A program made the position numbers and the translations under genes. A stretch of DNA of 64,000 nucleotides from Cladorhizidae sp. MBARI D1340-BT2. Lineage: Eukaryota > Porifera > Demospongiae > Poecilosclerida > Cladorhizidae. The stretch lies in contig JAQNBH010000010.1 in assembly GCA_028752905.1 (NCBI GenBank), positions 22,531,070 through 22,595,069 on the forward strand. The letters run 5' to 3'. Below the pieces are notes generated by a model. It saw only the letters and a program-made list of their open reading frames with translations, was not told the DNA's origin and ran no database searches. Shown here piece by piece: positions 47,959 through 59,215 of the stretch; the stretch's first letter is position 1, and each line of letters starts with the position of its first letter.

Positions 47959-48119
47959 GACATTTTTCTAAAGGTAAATAAGTTGGTTGGAGATTTTAGC
48001 TGCAACAATATTGCTCGCACAGCCTCCTCTGAGAATAACCCAAACCCTTTCTTAAAACAACGACATGTAAGAAGCCATAGGCAAAACAAACCACTATGAT
48101 TGCTACCCCTCAGACTTAC

Positions 48120-48317
48120 TGTCATCTAGGTCCTCGGTAATGACCACTGTGGCTCTATCAGGATCTGTAATAACCGTCGAAGGTGTACCCTGATCCTGCA
48201 GAGTTCCAAAGAAAGTCTCGGAACCTTCCACAGCGGTATCATCATTGATTTCAACAGCTATAACAACTTGACTGGTGGTGCTGGAGAAGGTTAGGTCAAA
48301 GGTTGTAGCTTCAAAAT
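48120..48317 (-). CDS. Exon 26: Calx-beta D14, second half
   Basis: Starts FEATTFDLTFSS, carries INDDTAVEGSETFFGTL, and has the atypical end EDLDDS. No cysteine. Confidence 0.87.
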
Positions 48318-48526
48318 CTAAAAATAACAATAATATTCAAGAAGAAGTGAACGACATATAAAAGGTCTAGGATCTACAAATACACTTGCAATGACTTGAT
48401 CTTATACAGCAACTCATAAGCACACACCCACTTCTGTAACTATATACTGATGCTCGTTAGGGATATCCATAAAAGAACACTTTAATCAGTACTTGCCACC
48501 TTTGGTCATGCATGCACTCGACATAC

Positions 48527-48673
48527 CTGTTTCAGTGGCACTTCCAGCAACAGTTGAGAATTGTACAGTCACTTCTCTTTCCAATATTCCTGCTATAAGC
48601 ACTGCCGTGAGTAACACAGCGCGATCAATCTCGTTCACGGCGTAATCCTCTGGTTCGAATCCGACAGTCACCT
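48527..48673 (-). CDS. Exon 25: Calx-beta D14, first half
   Basis: Starts VTVGFEPEDYAVNEIDR and ends GSATET. No cysteine. Confidence 0.87.
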
Positions 48674-48964
48674 CTGACAGTAGACAAACACAAGGATGTT
48701 AATACGGACAGCAACAACATAAAAATTTGTAGGATTTCCTTTACTAGGATACAACTGTGGCTAGCATTTTTTAATATTGTTATTGAGAGAAGCCGGGTAC
48801 ATATAATGAGGTATGTCATACTTCATACTTCATTACAATAGAGCTTTGATAAAAACCAAGCCAAGAAAAATTATAAAACAACCAGAAGACGATCTCTACT
48901 TGGAAATTATGTACTTTTACAATTGTATCACATTCTCGATGCCATGTAAGGTCCATCCACTTAC

Positions 48965-49315
48965 GATCTCCATCTGCTTCAAGAATGGTTACGATGGCCT
49001 GTTGATCCTCAACATCAACATCATCATCATTAGTCCTCAAGTTTCCAAAAAACATCTCTGGATTCTCCAGAATATCATCATCCACAATTGTGACTATGAC
49101 TTGGCGAGAGCTAGTAGAGGCATCGAACTGAAGAGGGACATCTGTCAGAGAGTTATAATCCAGAGGAGCTATGGATGTGGCTGTCCCATCACTTGTGAAG
49201 AAGAAAACTTCGACAGGTCGTTCAAGTGTTCCACTCAAGATGGCTATGGTGAGCGTCGTTGAGTTCGCGTTCTCCAAGACAGTGTAAGTATCAGGTAAAA
49301 ATCCAATGACAACAA
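48965..49315 (-). CDS. Exon 24: whole Calx-beta D13 in one exon
   Basis: 117 codons covering both halves without the usual central intron: VVIGFLPDTYTVLENANS at the start, DYNSLTDVPLQF at the expected A/B junction, and ILEADGD at the end. This is the only domain encoded by a single exon of its own, most simply explained by intron loss. Confidence 0.9.
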
Positions 49316-49404
49316 CTGCAATGATATTTTTCAATAAAAGACTGTTAGTGTAAAACTGTAAGCCAAGATATTGTCATACAAAAATGTTCTCCCAATAATC
49401 TTAC

Positions 49405-49638
49405 CGTCATTGTCTACGATGCAGCAAAGTGAGGTGTCTGAATCGTCATCGATAGTTACCAAAAGGTCATCAGTTTCGGGACTCGGGAGTGAGATCGACA
49501 CAGAAAAGCATTCCTCCACTTCAACAGCATTGTCATCTACAATGTTCAAATCAAAGCACAGGTCTGTGGGAGGGCCATTTACGTTTGCCTCAGCCAGTAT
49601 AGGACTATCAGGAATGATAAAGTCAGTTCCAGGAGTGG
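49405..49638 (-). CDS. Exon 23: Calx-beta D12, second half, cysteine-rich
   Basis: Starts TPGTDFIIPDSP. Besides the shared cysteine (TDLCFDLNI) it has extra ones in VEECFSV and SLCCIVDNDG, making it the most cysteine-rich half domain of the array. Confidence 0.86.
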
Positions 49639-49733
49639 CTACAGCAACAAAAGACAATGAATATAAATAAAGCATGTGCTGAACCAGTAATCTCTCTTTT
49701 CATAATGAAAAATGCTTAGCAAGCTGCTCTCAC

Positions 49734-49883
49734 CAATTCCTTCAACAGTCACATTTGATGAAAAAATGGTGCTAACATCAATGTTGAAGTTCACTGCAAA
49801 AGCATTACTGAAGCTTATGCAGGCTTCAGTGTTCTCGGACTCTGGCACTCTACTACTCCTCTTGGTGAGTTGAAGCACCAATT
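49734..49883 (-). CDS. Exon 22: Calx-beta D12, first half, divergent
   Basis: Starts LVLQLTKRSSRVPESEN, without the usual IGF opening, with cysteine in TEACISFSN; ends VTVEGIG. Style resembles exon 73. Confidence 0.8.
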
Positions 49884-50067
49884 CTACAAAAAATATATAT
49901 ACAGTGTTCAATTTAGTCATAAAAAGTTGAGCTGAAAATTCTAAGCATTATAAATAAACTTTGTGCATAATTCATGCTCATAGTTTGTACTACAGTAGAT
50001 GTTACCTTCTTCATTTGAGGCCATTATTAACTACTATTTTTAAATTAAACCAAGCATACTGGCATAC

Positions 50068-50280
50068 CATCGTCATCTACTATTCGAACATCAGAAGTAT
50101 CGAAGGGAGTGATCGATGCTCCATTTCCCATGGTGACTAGTGTCAGCGTCCACAGGAGACTTTCTGTTGGCTCAAGTGCAATACTGTCATCAATCACGTC
50201 GAAAGTGATGGAAATCTCAAAATCCGTGGGAGAAAAAGTGATCTCCCTATCAATTGTCATATTCGTTTCTTCTTGTAAGA
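50068..50280 (-). CDS. Exon 21: Calx-beta D11 (R type), second half
   Basis: 213 bases, the same length as its paralogue exon 15. Starts LQEETNMTID, carries SLLWTLTLVTMGNGASITP, and ends VRIVDDDG. Confidence 0.88.
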
Positions 50281-50411
50281 CTGTGGGAGTGATTTTGAGT
50301 AGGATTATATTACCATATTTGCCAGGGCATAAATCTTCACAATATCAACAACAAATTTCCTCTTCAGTTATAGTTAGAGGGTGTGTGACCTAGATGTAAT
50401 AGTTTGATAGC

Positions 50412-50605
50412 AGATTTAAACCATGCTTGATGTAATAAGGTTGATACCAAAGTTAAAGCGGATGTGATTTAAACCATGCTTGATGTAATAAGGTTGATAC
50501 CAAAGTTAAAGCGGATGTGATTTAAACCATGCTTGATGTAATAGGTTCATACCAAAGTTAAAGGGGATGAGACTTAAACCATGCTTGATGTAGTAGGTTC
50601 TAGAT
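50412..50605. repeat. 53-base tandem repeat, about 3.6 copies
   Basis: Marked by AAACCATGCTTGATGTAATA at 50418, 50471, 50524 and 50576 (last one diverged). In the intron inside D11. Confidence 0.85.
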
Positions 50606-50943
50606 AGTCATACTGCTGCACTGTTGTACTGTGCTTTCTTTTGAGTTCAGTGATCTAAACCTGCTTGAGCATGATGTAACAAAATGTCTAATTGGGATGC
50701 AACTGGGTTGCAATGGCAAACATGGTACAAGGTAATAAGACAATGATGAAGGAAGAAAGGCAGTATAAGCGAGATAACAAGGATGAGGATTTAACTGACT
50801 ATTACACTCCACTCCTCTGTCACCATAAAATTACTAAATGATATTACCTTTTTAATGTTTACAAGTTTCAATTCAGTGTAACATATTGTATAGATCCTAA
50901 TGTAGTATAAGATCATTTACATGACCATATTAAACTTTCTTAC

Positions 50944-51063
50944 GTCCTGTAACCATCAGAATGATAGTTTCATCAGTGGTGCCACTTCGATCAATATAGA
51001 CAGTAACGTCTCCAATACTTTCAACGACAGTCTGAACTGACTCTCTGAAGGAAAAGGTGACCA
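50944..51063 (-). CDS. Exon 20: Calx-beta D11 (R type), short first half
   Basis: 40 codons. Starts VTFSFRESVQTVVESIG and ends ILMVTGR. Paralogue of exon 14 with identical length. Confidence 0.85.
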
Positions 51064-51198
51064 CTGCACATCAATATACACAAGATAAATGGAGATAAGT
51101 GAATTGGATGTTAACTGAAATCAGGATTATATTGCATGATAAAAATACGTGTCAAAGAATGACTTGATAATTCACAAACAAATAAAGCTGCTGCTAAC

Positions 51199-51399
51199 CA
51201 TCGTCGTCCAAGATTTCAATCGTGGCTGAAGCAGGGTCCAATGTTACGATATCGGAGCTCTCAGAGGTGGTGAGTAGGCCAAAGAAGTCTTCATTAAACT
51301 CATGAATATCATTGTTGAGTATGGGTACCGAGATGGTGAAGGATGTGCTAATTTGATCAAAGGTCAGAGTTTGTGTCAATCCCGAGTAGTCTGATCCAT
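51199..51399 (-). CDS. Exon 19: Calx-beta D10 (Q type), second half
   Basis: Starts GSDYSGLTQTLTFDQ and ends IEILDDDG. The donor is GTTAGC, shared only with its paralogue exon 13. Confidence 0.88.
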
Positions 51400-51516
51400 C
51401 TAGATATAGTGAGTACAGAGTAGATATGATAATTTAACAGATCTATGATATTTGCACTGTATACATCACATTGACTTAGAATATAATCTTTATAACTTGA
51501 CAGCTTACACACCTAC

Positions 51517-51660
51517 CTAAAGCTGTGTTGTCTGCAGTTGTGAAGGTCACCACCACACTTGGAATCCTCAGTTCACCAGAGAGCACCAGGATAGTGACAT
51601 CAACACTATTTTCATCCTCGCTGACAGATACAGTAGATGGGTCAAAACCAATCACCACAA
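51517..51660 (-). CDS. Exon 18: Calx-beta D10 (Q type), first half
   Basis: Starts VVIGFDPSTVSVSEDEN and ends ADNTALG. Confidence 0.88.
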
Positions 51661-51830
51661 CTATAAAAATATATAACAGCAGCTCATTTATGCGCCAACT
51701 TTGGTGACCAAATATTGCAGAAATTATTCTTGTTATTTAATGTACAAATAGCCATGTCTCAAGATGCAATGTGAGATGATGATTGAAGATATATATATAC
51801 ATATATATATATATGCATTTATATGCTTAC

Positions 51831-52049
51831 CATCATTGTCTATGATATCGATGGATGCTTCGGAACGTTCTAAAGTAATAGCTGGATCAGAAGTAACTAG
51901 GGTGAGGACTGCATTAAAGCTCTCGCTAAACTCCACCAAGTTATCGTCGATGATGGGAATTTGGATGAACATGGTCTGAATATCATTTCCGGACAGTGAG
52001 AAGGTCAAAACTAGTGTGGTTGACACATAGTCTGCCTCATCACCAGAGG
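51831..52049 (-). CDS. Exon 17: Calx-beta D9 (P type), second half
   Basis: 219 bases, identical in length to exon 11. Starts SGDEADYVSTTLVLTF, carries IIDDNLVEFSESFNAVLTL, and ends IDIIDNDG. Confidence 0.88.
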
Positions 52050-52152
52050 CTGTAGGTGAAAAACAATATTTATGTCAGTGTATAATTCCAGCAGCAGAAC
52101 ACATACCAACTCCTGCATTCCTATTAATTAACACTGTATATACTTCAAGACC

Positions 52153-52197
52153 ACACACACACACACACGCATGCATGCACGCACACACACACGCTTA
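52153..52197. repeat. (CA)n microsatellite
   Basis: CA repeat interrupted by CGCATGCATGCACG, a short distance below exon 16. Confidence 0.85.
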
Positions 52198-52212
52198 CAC
52201 AATGCTACTTAC

Positions 52213-52350
52213 AGACTGCAGATCCATCTGTGGTGGCCAGAGAGATCAAAATATTCTGGGCAGTTCTTCCAATCAAAACAATGTTAACTTCCACGAATCC
52301 TGCACCCTCGTTCACTGTATAAGCCTCAGGATCAAAGCCAATGACAAGTA
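52213..52350 (-). CDS. Exon 16: Calx-beta D9 (P type), first half
   Basis: Starts LVIGFDPEAYTVNEGAG and ends TTDGSAV. 138 bases, as exon 10. Confidence 0.87.
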
Positions 52351-52616
52351 CTACACCAAACAAAGAGAAGAAAGTTGATAAAGAACTTTAATCCCAGCCT
52401 TAGCTGAAGTCTAGTATAATTATATAGTAAAGGGAAATATTATAACTATATACAAAAACACAACAAAGCAAGTCTTTGTTTTTTAGTTTTCATCAAAACA
52501 TTCTGAAATATTCCCGTTAACAAATTCATGTCGATTAATTTGCAGTGCATCTGATTCCCTCATTTAGTGACCCTCAATTAAATCCATGTTTGTTATGCCT
52601 AAGCATACTGACATAC

Positions 52617-52829
52617 CATCATCATCCACTATTCGAATTTCCGTTGTATCGAAGGGAGAGATCGACGCTCCGTTTATGATGGTAATCAGTGTCAGCGTCC
52701 ACATGAGTACCTCTGTTTCCTCAAGTGCAACTAAGTCATCTACCACGGTGAACGTGACGGTTGCCTCAGAATCCATGGAAGTAATACTGACCATCGTATC
52801 AATACTCCCACCCGTTTCAAGTTGTAAGG
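52617..52829 (-). CDS. Exon 15: Calx-beta D8 (R type), second half
   Basis: Starts LQLETGGSIDTMV, carries LMWTLTLITIINGASISP, and ends IRIVDDDG. Confidence 0.88.
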
Positions 52830-53210
52830 CTGTGTGAGTGATAGTATTATTATTACACACATTGACCTCGGCTACATCCAATAAAGTTGATTATAAGACT
52901 GTATAATAATAGGGCACTATTTGGAAAGTTGTAGTCTTATACTCGACTTTCCATTAGTATTTGGAAATACTTTTTTTTTAATTCTTATGATGAAATATCA
53001 ATGCATTAATGAATACAGATATTGTACGATTACTTATAGCTGACATCAAATACTCTAAAGGATTCTCTTTTAAATCACCTTTTTGTTTTTTAATGCTAGC
53101 ATTCAACCTAGATACTCGAGTCTTCACCATGATGAAGACCGATGTATTTTGGTTGAAACATTGGCACTATAATTAATGCTGTAAAGAAAATTATTTACTA
53201 TATTACTTAC

Positions 53211-53330
53211 GTCCTGTAACCATCAGAGTGAAATCTTCAGCAGTAATGCCAGCTCGATCAATGAAGACGGTAACTTCTGAAACATTTTCAAAAACAGTCT
53301 GAACTGGGTCTCTGAAGGTAAAGGTGACCA
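53211..53330 (-). CDS. Exon 14: Calx-beta D8 (R type), short first half
   Basis: 40 codons. Starts VTFTFRDPVQTVFENVS and ends TLMVTGR. Confidence 0.85.
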
Positions 53331-54073
53331 CTGCAAGTTAAGAGAAACAAAGTCATTACAACAGAATATCGACTGAAATAAGGATTGTGTATATGCACAG
53401 GTTGGCTATTTAGGAATGAAAATTAGAATTGGAATAACGTGGTGCATGCGTGCACCTGAATTATATATATATATATATATTTAGTTGAAGTCAAGTGACG
53501 AGAATAACTAATAGCACGAGTGTACGAGTGTGAATGTCTCCTCCATTGCATGAGAGGTAAGTGGTATTAATATGCTGGATACCCTAGTGGCAATGCAGAG
53601 CACATTTTGCCTTTAGCTGCGCTGGTGCTTAAGCCAAAAACAGCAGCAGCCATTTTTTATTTTAGCAAGTTACTGCCTCAAATCAGCTAAGGTCTAGTAC
53701 AGCAGGCAATAAATTTGTCTAAGAGTTCTTCCATTTTATATTCTAAAGTATTTGCTGCCTTTGCTGTATTGTTTTCCACTGTATGTCGCTAAAAATGTTT
53801 TGGCGCTGTCAACCTTTCCATTTCAGCAATTCCAGTGTTGAGTGGAGTTAAAATCAGATGCTGACTCGCTAGTAAACAGTTTTTGAGTTTAGATTCCACC
53901 GTGCAAGGCTTAGCATAGCATTTTGGTAATGGCTACCCAATCAGCGTTCTTTTATGCAGTGTAGGTATATCCACTATCAGAACTGAAGCATTTTAAGTTA
54001 GTCATGATAACAACACAAATAAGAGTATCTCAAAATAAATCAACAATTCACTATCAGACAAGCTACTGCTAAC
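53331..54073. other. Intron between D7 and D8
   Basis: Holds an (AT)n tract at 53460-53480. Nothing else recognised. Confidence 0.5.
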
Positions 54074-54274
54074 CTTCATTATCCATGATTAGGATCGTGG
54101 TTGAAGCTGGATTCAACATCACTACATCGGAGTTCACGGAAGAGGACAGTTGGCCAAGGAATGATTCGACTCTTTCATGAACATCATCGTCGATAATGGT
54201 TAATATGACGATGAAGGATGTAGTGCTTTCATCAAAGGTCAAAGTTGTTGTCAATCCTTCGTAGTCCGATCCAT
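54074..54274 (-). CDS. Exon 13: Calx-beta D7 (Q type), second half
   Basis: Starts GSDYEGLTTTLTFDE and ends ILIMDNEG. Donor GTTAGC as in exon 19. Confidence 0.88.
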
Positions 54275-55489
54275 CTACGGTGGAGACAGGATACATATTG
54301 TAGTTATATAAAAACACATGTAAAACTTGAAGCAGGCAAAAACATGTGTAGATGTATATGAACACTAGGAGCGACTCAGCGTTGCCTCCCAAAATATCTA
54401 GCTGAGGAGCGTGTGTTATTATTCTTGCGGGGTTTCTCTCAAGGTGGCTTGAATGTGCTAGTCGTGCTGGTCACTGGACTCCTGGCTCCTTTTGTCATCT
54501 TGCCATTTTGCATTGGGTCCATTTCTAGCCAAAAAGGGTTGCTGTTGTTGTGGTTGTTACTTGGTTTTGCACTCTTTTAGTTTTCTCAACTCCAGCTAAT
54601 TGGCATTGAGGAAGATGCTGGCTGACCTCTGCAAATTTCGCAGAAGTAGTCTCACAAGCAAACTCCTTGAGTCGTGCAAGCTCTAACGTAGCTAGTGCAG
54701 TTTGTTGTCAAGGGTACCATGTTATGTAAATTGTGAGCTGCAGTTGGGAACATGAAAAATGCACACACAAACATATCCTCTCTAAGAAATGCCAAGTGGT
54801 TTGCTGTTGTTTTGGGGGAAATGGGCGTGGCTTCAAAGAAGGAACCCTTCATCCGAAACTGGACCAAACTTCACAAAAAAAATCTGGTCAACCAGATGCT
54901 TTCCGGATCAGACCTTCTGCTTGGCCGCGAACAGCAGACATACATACCACCAGAAAAACACCAGTACTTTAGACTGTACTAAAACAAGTGCAGTAACAGT
55001 TAGTTAATTATATTACAAATAAATATCTGGATGATCATAACTGTGTAGAGGCTCAATTAAACTAACTGTAATGGAAATCTTTACCTATTGAGTTATGCTC
55101 CTTTAATTAAACTTAACTATATTTGGAAAATGAAAGTTCCCCTATCCCCCTCCAGAATCAGCATGGAAGGTTCCCCTATTCCCCTCCCGAAACATATATC
55201 CCATCATGAAAGTTCCCCTATCCCCCTCCCGAAACATATATCCCAGCATGAAGGTTCCCCTATTCCCCTCCCGAAACATATATCCCATCATGAAAGTTCC
55301 CCTATCCCCCTCCCGAAACATATATCCCAGCATGGAAGGTTCCCCTATTCCCCTCCTGAATCATATATCCCAGCATGAAGGTTCCCCTATCCCCCTCCCA
55401 AACCATATATCCCAGCATGAAGGTTCCCCTATCCCCCTTCCGAACCATATATCCTACCTATGTTTATAATAACTTGACAGCTCACATAC
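54275..55489. other. Intron inside D7
   Basis: 1.2 kb. Short plus-strand ORFs around 54733-55007 overlap in three frames and show no family. The 42-base minisatellite occupies its last third. Confidence 0.5.
55128..55455. repeat. 42-base minisatellite, about 7.5 copies
   Basis: Units contain GTTCCCCTATCCCCCTCCCG and ACATATATCCCAGCATGAA. C-rich on the plus strand. Overlapping ORFs on both strands come from the repeat. Confidence 0.88.
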
Positions 55490-55630
55490 CTACAGCTGTG
55501 GCATCTGCAGTTGTGAAGGTCACTTCAACTGGAATCCTCAGATCACCGGAAATGATACTGATGTTGACTTCAACAGTGCCTACAGTCTCATCAATCGAAT
55601 AACGGGTTTGTTCAAAACCGATTACCACAG
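55490..55630 (-). CDS. Exon 12: Calx-beta D7 (Q type), first half
   Basis: Starts VVIGFEQTRYSIDETVG and ends ADATAVG. Confidence 0.88.
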
Positions 55631-55850
55631 CTGCAGAAAAATAATACAAGCTCAGATACAATCTCAGTGAAGATAGTGAAACACTGTTAAACTATACTCC
55701 AATAGTTAATAGATATGATGGAAAATTTGGGAGATAGCAATATTGTAGAAATTATTCATCATTTTGAATACAAGTGCACATGCTTCTGGATGCAATATAC
55801 AAATGATGGTGATAGCAAGACACGAATGATTTTAGCACGTTCATGCATAC

Positions 55851-56069
55851 CATCATCGTCTGTGATAATGATGGATGCTTGGGAAGGTAGTAAAATAATA
55901 GCATCAGAAGTAGTAGTAAGAGTGAGAACTTCATTGAAACTCTCTACTGACTCCACTAATCCATCATCGATAATGGTAATCGGGACGACAATGGTCTGAA
56001 CAGCAGATGAAGAAGGTGAGAAGGTCAAAACCCGAGTGGTCGACACAAAGTCTGGCTCGGAACCAAAGG
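55851..56069 (-). CDS. Exon 11: Calx-beta D6 (P type), second half
   Basis: Starts FGSEPDFVSTTRVLTF, carries IIDDGLVESVESFNEVLTL, and ends IIITDDDG. Confidence 0.88.
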
Positions 56070-56200
56070 CTGTAGGTGACAAACAACATTTACGAAAAAT
56101 AATTTGGATAAGTCCAGTAGCAGGAGATGCCAACTTCCTGTTTATGAATATAAGCTATACTTACTTTAACACATACACCACACACACACACACTACTCAC

Positions 56201-56338
56201 AGACTGCAGATCCATCTCCAGTACTCAGAGTAATAAGAATTTCCACATCAATTCTTCCATCCAAAACAATAGTAACATTCACAAGGCCCTCATTCTCAAC
56301 CACATCATAAAATGTTTGGTCAAAGCCGATGTTGATTA
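56201..56338 (-). CDS. Exon 10: Calx-beta D6 (P type), first half
   Basis: Starts INIGFDQTFYDVVENEG and ends STGDGSAV. Confidence 0.87.
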
Positions 56339-56747
56339 CTATAGCAAATAAAGAGAAGAACATTGAAAGGAACTTTAAAATCAGCCGTTGCTCAAATATA
56401 ACTGTAGAATACAACTTGATATCTCAAGTTGTGCAGTGATAGTTCTTTATTTGGGGGTGTGAACATGTTCTAAAAAATACTGAACAAAGGGTAAAAAATA
56501 CTGAACAAAGAGAAAGTAGTATCATACAGATAAATATCGGGTACAGGGTATTATACGATTATTCCTGGAAAAATGGTATTATACGATATTCCTGGAAAAA
56601 TGTTATAAATATTAATAATAATATCATCATCATAATCTTGTACCAAAAAAAAAAGATTGAGGCACTTGCTTTTCTAGTGTTTGTCAGACCATTCCGAGTA
56701 ATTCTCAGTGCATGCTACACTCGAGTAAGAACATACTAGTCGCTTAC

Positions 56748-56957
56748 CTTCATTATCAACAATGGTAATCACAGAAGTAATTGGATCAATATTTACTCCA
56801 GTATCAGCTGTGGATGCTAGAGTAGCTATGGCAGCGAATTCTTCGGTCAAATCTTCAAAAATATCATCATTTACGATGCCCACATCAATTGACACAGCCA
56901 ATTGAGTTGGTGTGAAGGTCACAAGCCGAGAAAGAATTGCCATATAATCTCCAGGAG
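56748..56957 (-). CDS. Exon 9: Calx-beta D5, second half
   Basis: Starts PGDYMAILSRLVTFTP, carries VNDDIFEDLTEEFAAIATL, and ends ITIVDNEG. Confidence 0.88.
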
Positions 56958-57044
56958 CTGTGTAAAAATGATTACTGTAACAATCAATAACCATATAGCA
57001 TCACAATATTTTTACTGCAGCACACCCAATCGATACAACAAAGC

Positions 57045-57205
57045 TACATGCTTCTAAATAATGCATATTGGCAGCCATCTTCATCTACTTGATACAATTG
57101 GGCTACATGCTTCTAAATAATGCTTCTAAATAATGCACATAAATGCAACAAAATCAAGCATTCTTCATCTACTTCGGGCTATGTGCTTCTAAATAATGCA
57201 CAGGA
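57045..57205. repeat. Dispersed short direct repeats
   Basis: GCTTCTAAATAATGCA and close variants occur at about 57049, 57109, 57123 and 57185, in the intron between exons 8 and 9. Confidence 0.7.
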
Positions 57206-57315
57206 AGTCAAAGCCACCCAAAAGATTTTCACCATTCATCTTCATTAGGAAGTGTAAGTCTTAACAGTGTGATGATCATTAATACTTTTAATAGGCAGTG
57301 TGTATATATACTTAC

Positions 57316-57654
57316 CACTGGCAGAGGCATCCTGTGTAGACACTGATACGACCACGTCTCTGCCGAGCATCCCTGAAATCACTCCCAGCTCAATTGATAC
57401 AGAACTGTTAACTCCTTCCGTGACTTCATAGTTATCAATAAAACCAATCACCACTTCGTCATCGTCTATAATAGTTCCAGTTGCCGATGCTGGAACCAAA
57501 AGTACTGCAACTTGTGTTAGGAGTTCTAAGTTACCGTTGAACACCTCATCCAGTTCTAGTAGCTCGTCATTTAGTATTGGTACACTAACTAGGTTGAAGC
57601 TTTGGGTGGCATTAAAGGTCAACGTCCTAGTTACAGATGTATAGTCTTCAGAAC
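57316..57654 (-). CDS. Exon 8: fused exon, D4 second half plus D5 first half
   Basis: 113 codons. The first part runs from SEDYTSVTRTLTFN to TIIDDD; it continues with no intron into EVVIGFIDNYEVTEGVN and ends ASASG. The intron normally found between two Calx-beta domains is absent here, the only such case in the window. Confidence 0.9.
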
Positions 57655-57767
57655 CTGAAGGTGGGCAACATAAAGAACATTGTAGGACTTGAAAAAGGAC
57701 AAACAAGAAATCATAACAATAAATTCATATATTATTTTGTGTTATCATAAGTGCACCCTATACAAAC

Positions 57768-57908
57768 CTTGAGCACCGGCATCTGCGGTGGAAAATTCAA
57801 TTTCAACATCAATGGTCAGAATACCGCTCATGAGAACAATATTGAAGATCACTTCATTTCCTGATTCATCAACCGTGTAAGACGTAGGGTCAAATCCAAT
57901 GACTGCTT
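57768..57908 (-). CDS. Exon 7: Calx-beta D4, first half
   Basis: Starts AVIGFDPTSYTVDESGN and ends ADAGAQG. The donor GTTTGT is off the usual consensus. Confidence 0.85.
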
Positions 57909-58967
57909 CTACAATTGGTCATGAGAATATATTGTACATTAATAACTGATCATTTGCAGTCAAGAACATCAACAAACAGGAGACGTGTACAGTACGTAGC
58001 TATCTCTATGCGGGTGCTGTATAATTGTGTGCTAAATTTAATTTAAACCATAATCTTCGAGGTTTATGCACTTGCTATTTTATGTTGTGTGATGTCATAA
58101 AATATAATTAGTATATACATGTCGTTTTTCTTATTCCAACAATTAATTTTAAAGGAGGTTCCCATATGCCGAGAAAAAAATCGAAGCTGATCACTTTCCT
58201 GCAGTATACTAGCCTACAACAGACCAGCTCTAGAATTTCTGAAATGTATAGTACTTCCAACTATGAACAAGAGAGTACTAAACCAAGTAGAGTACTTAGA
58301 CTTTGCAGTACACACATTGTTCTAGATTCGCTCTCCCACTAAATGGCATCTACAGCACCATCTGTTCCTTTTCAGCTCCTGGAGAAGTAAAGCATCCGTT
58401 GTTCCATTCAACCAGAAGACCAAAAAGAGCTGAGCAGAAGTTCACTTCAGGCAGTATTATGTCTCCTATTGACATGGAAGAGCTTCAAAAAGCAGTTGTC
58501 TACAACTCGCTGTATTAAAAGCAAGAGCCTAATAAGCAAGAGCCTGCTAGATACGGCTACTAGTTGTAGTTTTTAATCAGATTTCATGACTTCCACAGTC
58601 AATTACTGCCTCTAAAACTCCCTAATCAGAAGTGTCCTGTTCCCTTCAGACTCCTGTCAAGATCCCATGTATTGCAATTATTTTCCTCATGCACACTCTG
58701 GACTTTATCTAACACGGATTAATATTTCATTCGTATATCCCATCGGTTGTTTCATTGGTTAGATTCACAGTAGCTCGCTAAACAACAGCTGATGATTCTT
58801 GGCCTTGCTAAATAGTGTTACCATCATGCGAAGAGCAGATATATCTTTTCTATATACCAGCATTGGTTATTTCACCAATATAATATTCTTCTGCAGAGCA
58901 CAGTAGGTGTATAAAAAACATGATAGAGAAATCTACCTTACGTTTAATGCTGTCAGCTTCTACTTAC
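57909..58967. other. Intron inside D3-D4, nothing recognised
   Basis: About 1.06 kb. A short plus-strand ORF at 58303-58518 has no recognisable features. Confidence 0.5.
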
Positions 58968-59165
58968 CATCGTTGTCAATAATTTCTGCTGATGCAAGGA
59001 CTGGTCTCAAAATGACATTATCAGGAGTGCCTGTGATACGCAAATTTCCAAAAAATGTCTCCGCATTTTCTAAGAAACTATCATCAATAATTTCCACTGT
59101 AGTATTTAGCATGGGTTTTCCAAGGATGATAAATAGTTCAGTAATGTCTATGTAGTCAACAGCAG
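58968..59165 (-). CDS. Exon 6: Calx-beta D3, second half
   Basis: Starts AVDYIDITELFIILG, carries IIDDSFLENAETFFGNL, and ends AEIIDNDG. Confidence 0.86.
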
Positions 59166-59215
59166 CTGCAATTCAGAGAGATACAACAAACAGCATAGTG
59201 AATATAGTCCTAATC

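Noticed and set aside
47316..47981. Long plus- and minus-strand ORFs with 9-residue repeats
   Set aside because: They are open only because the 27-base minisatellite has no stop in several frames. The array lies in an intron of the minus-strand gene.
55088..55602. Proline-rich ORFs on both strands
   Set aside because: Artefact of the 42-base minisatellite. Only the part above 55490, read on the minus strand, is a real exon.
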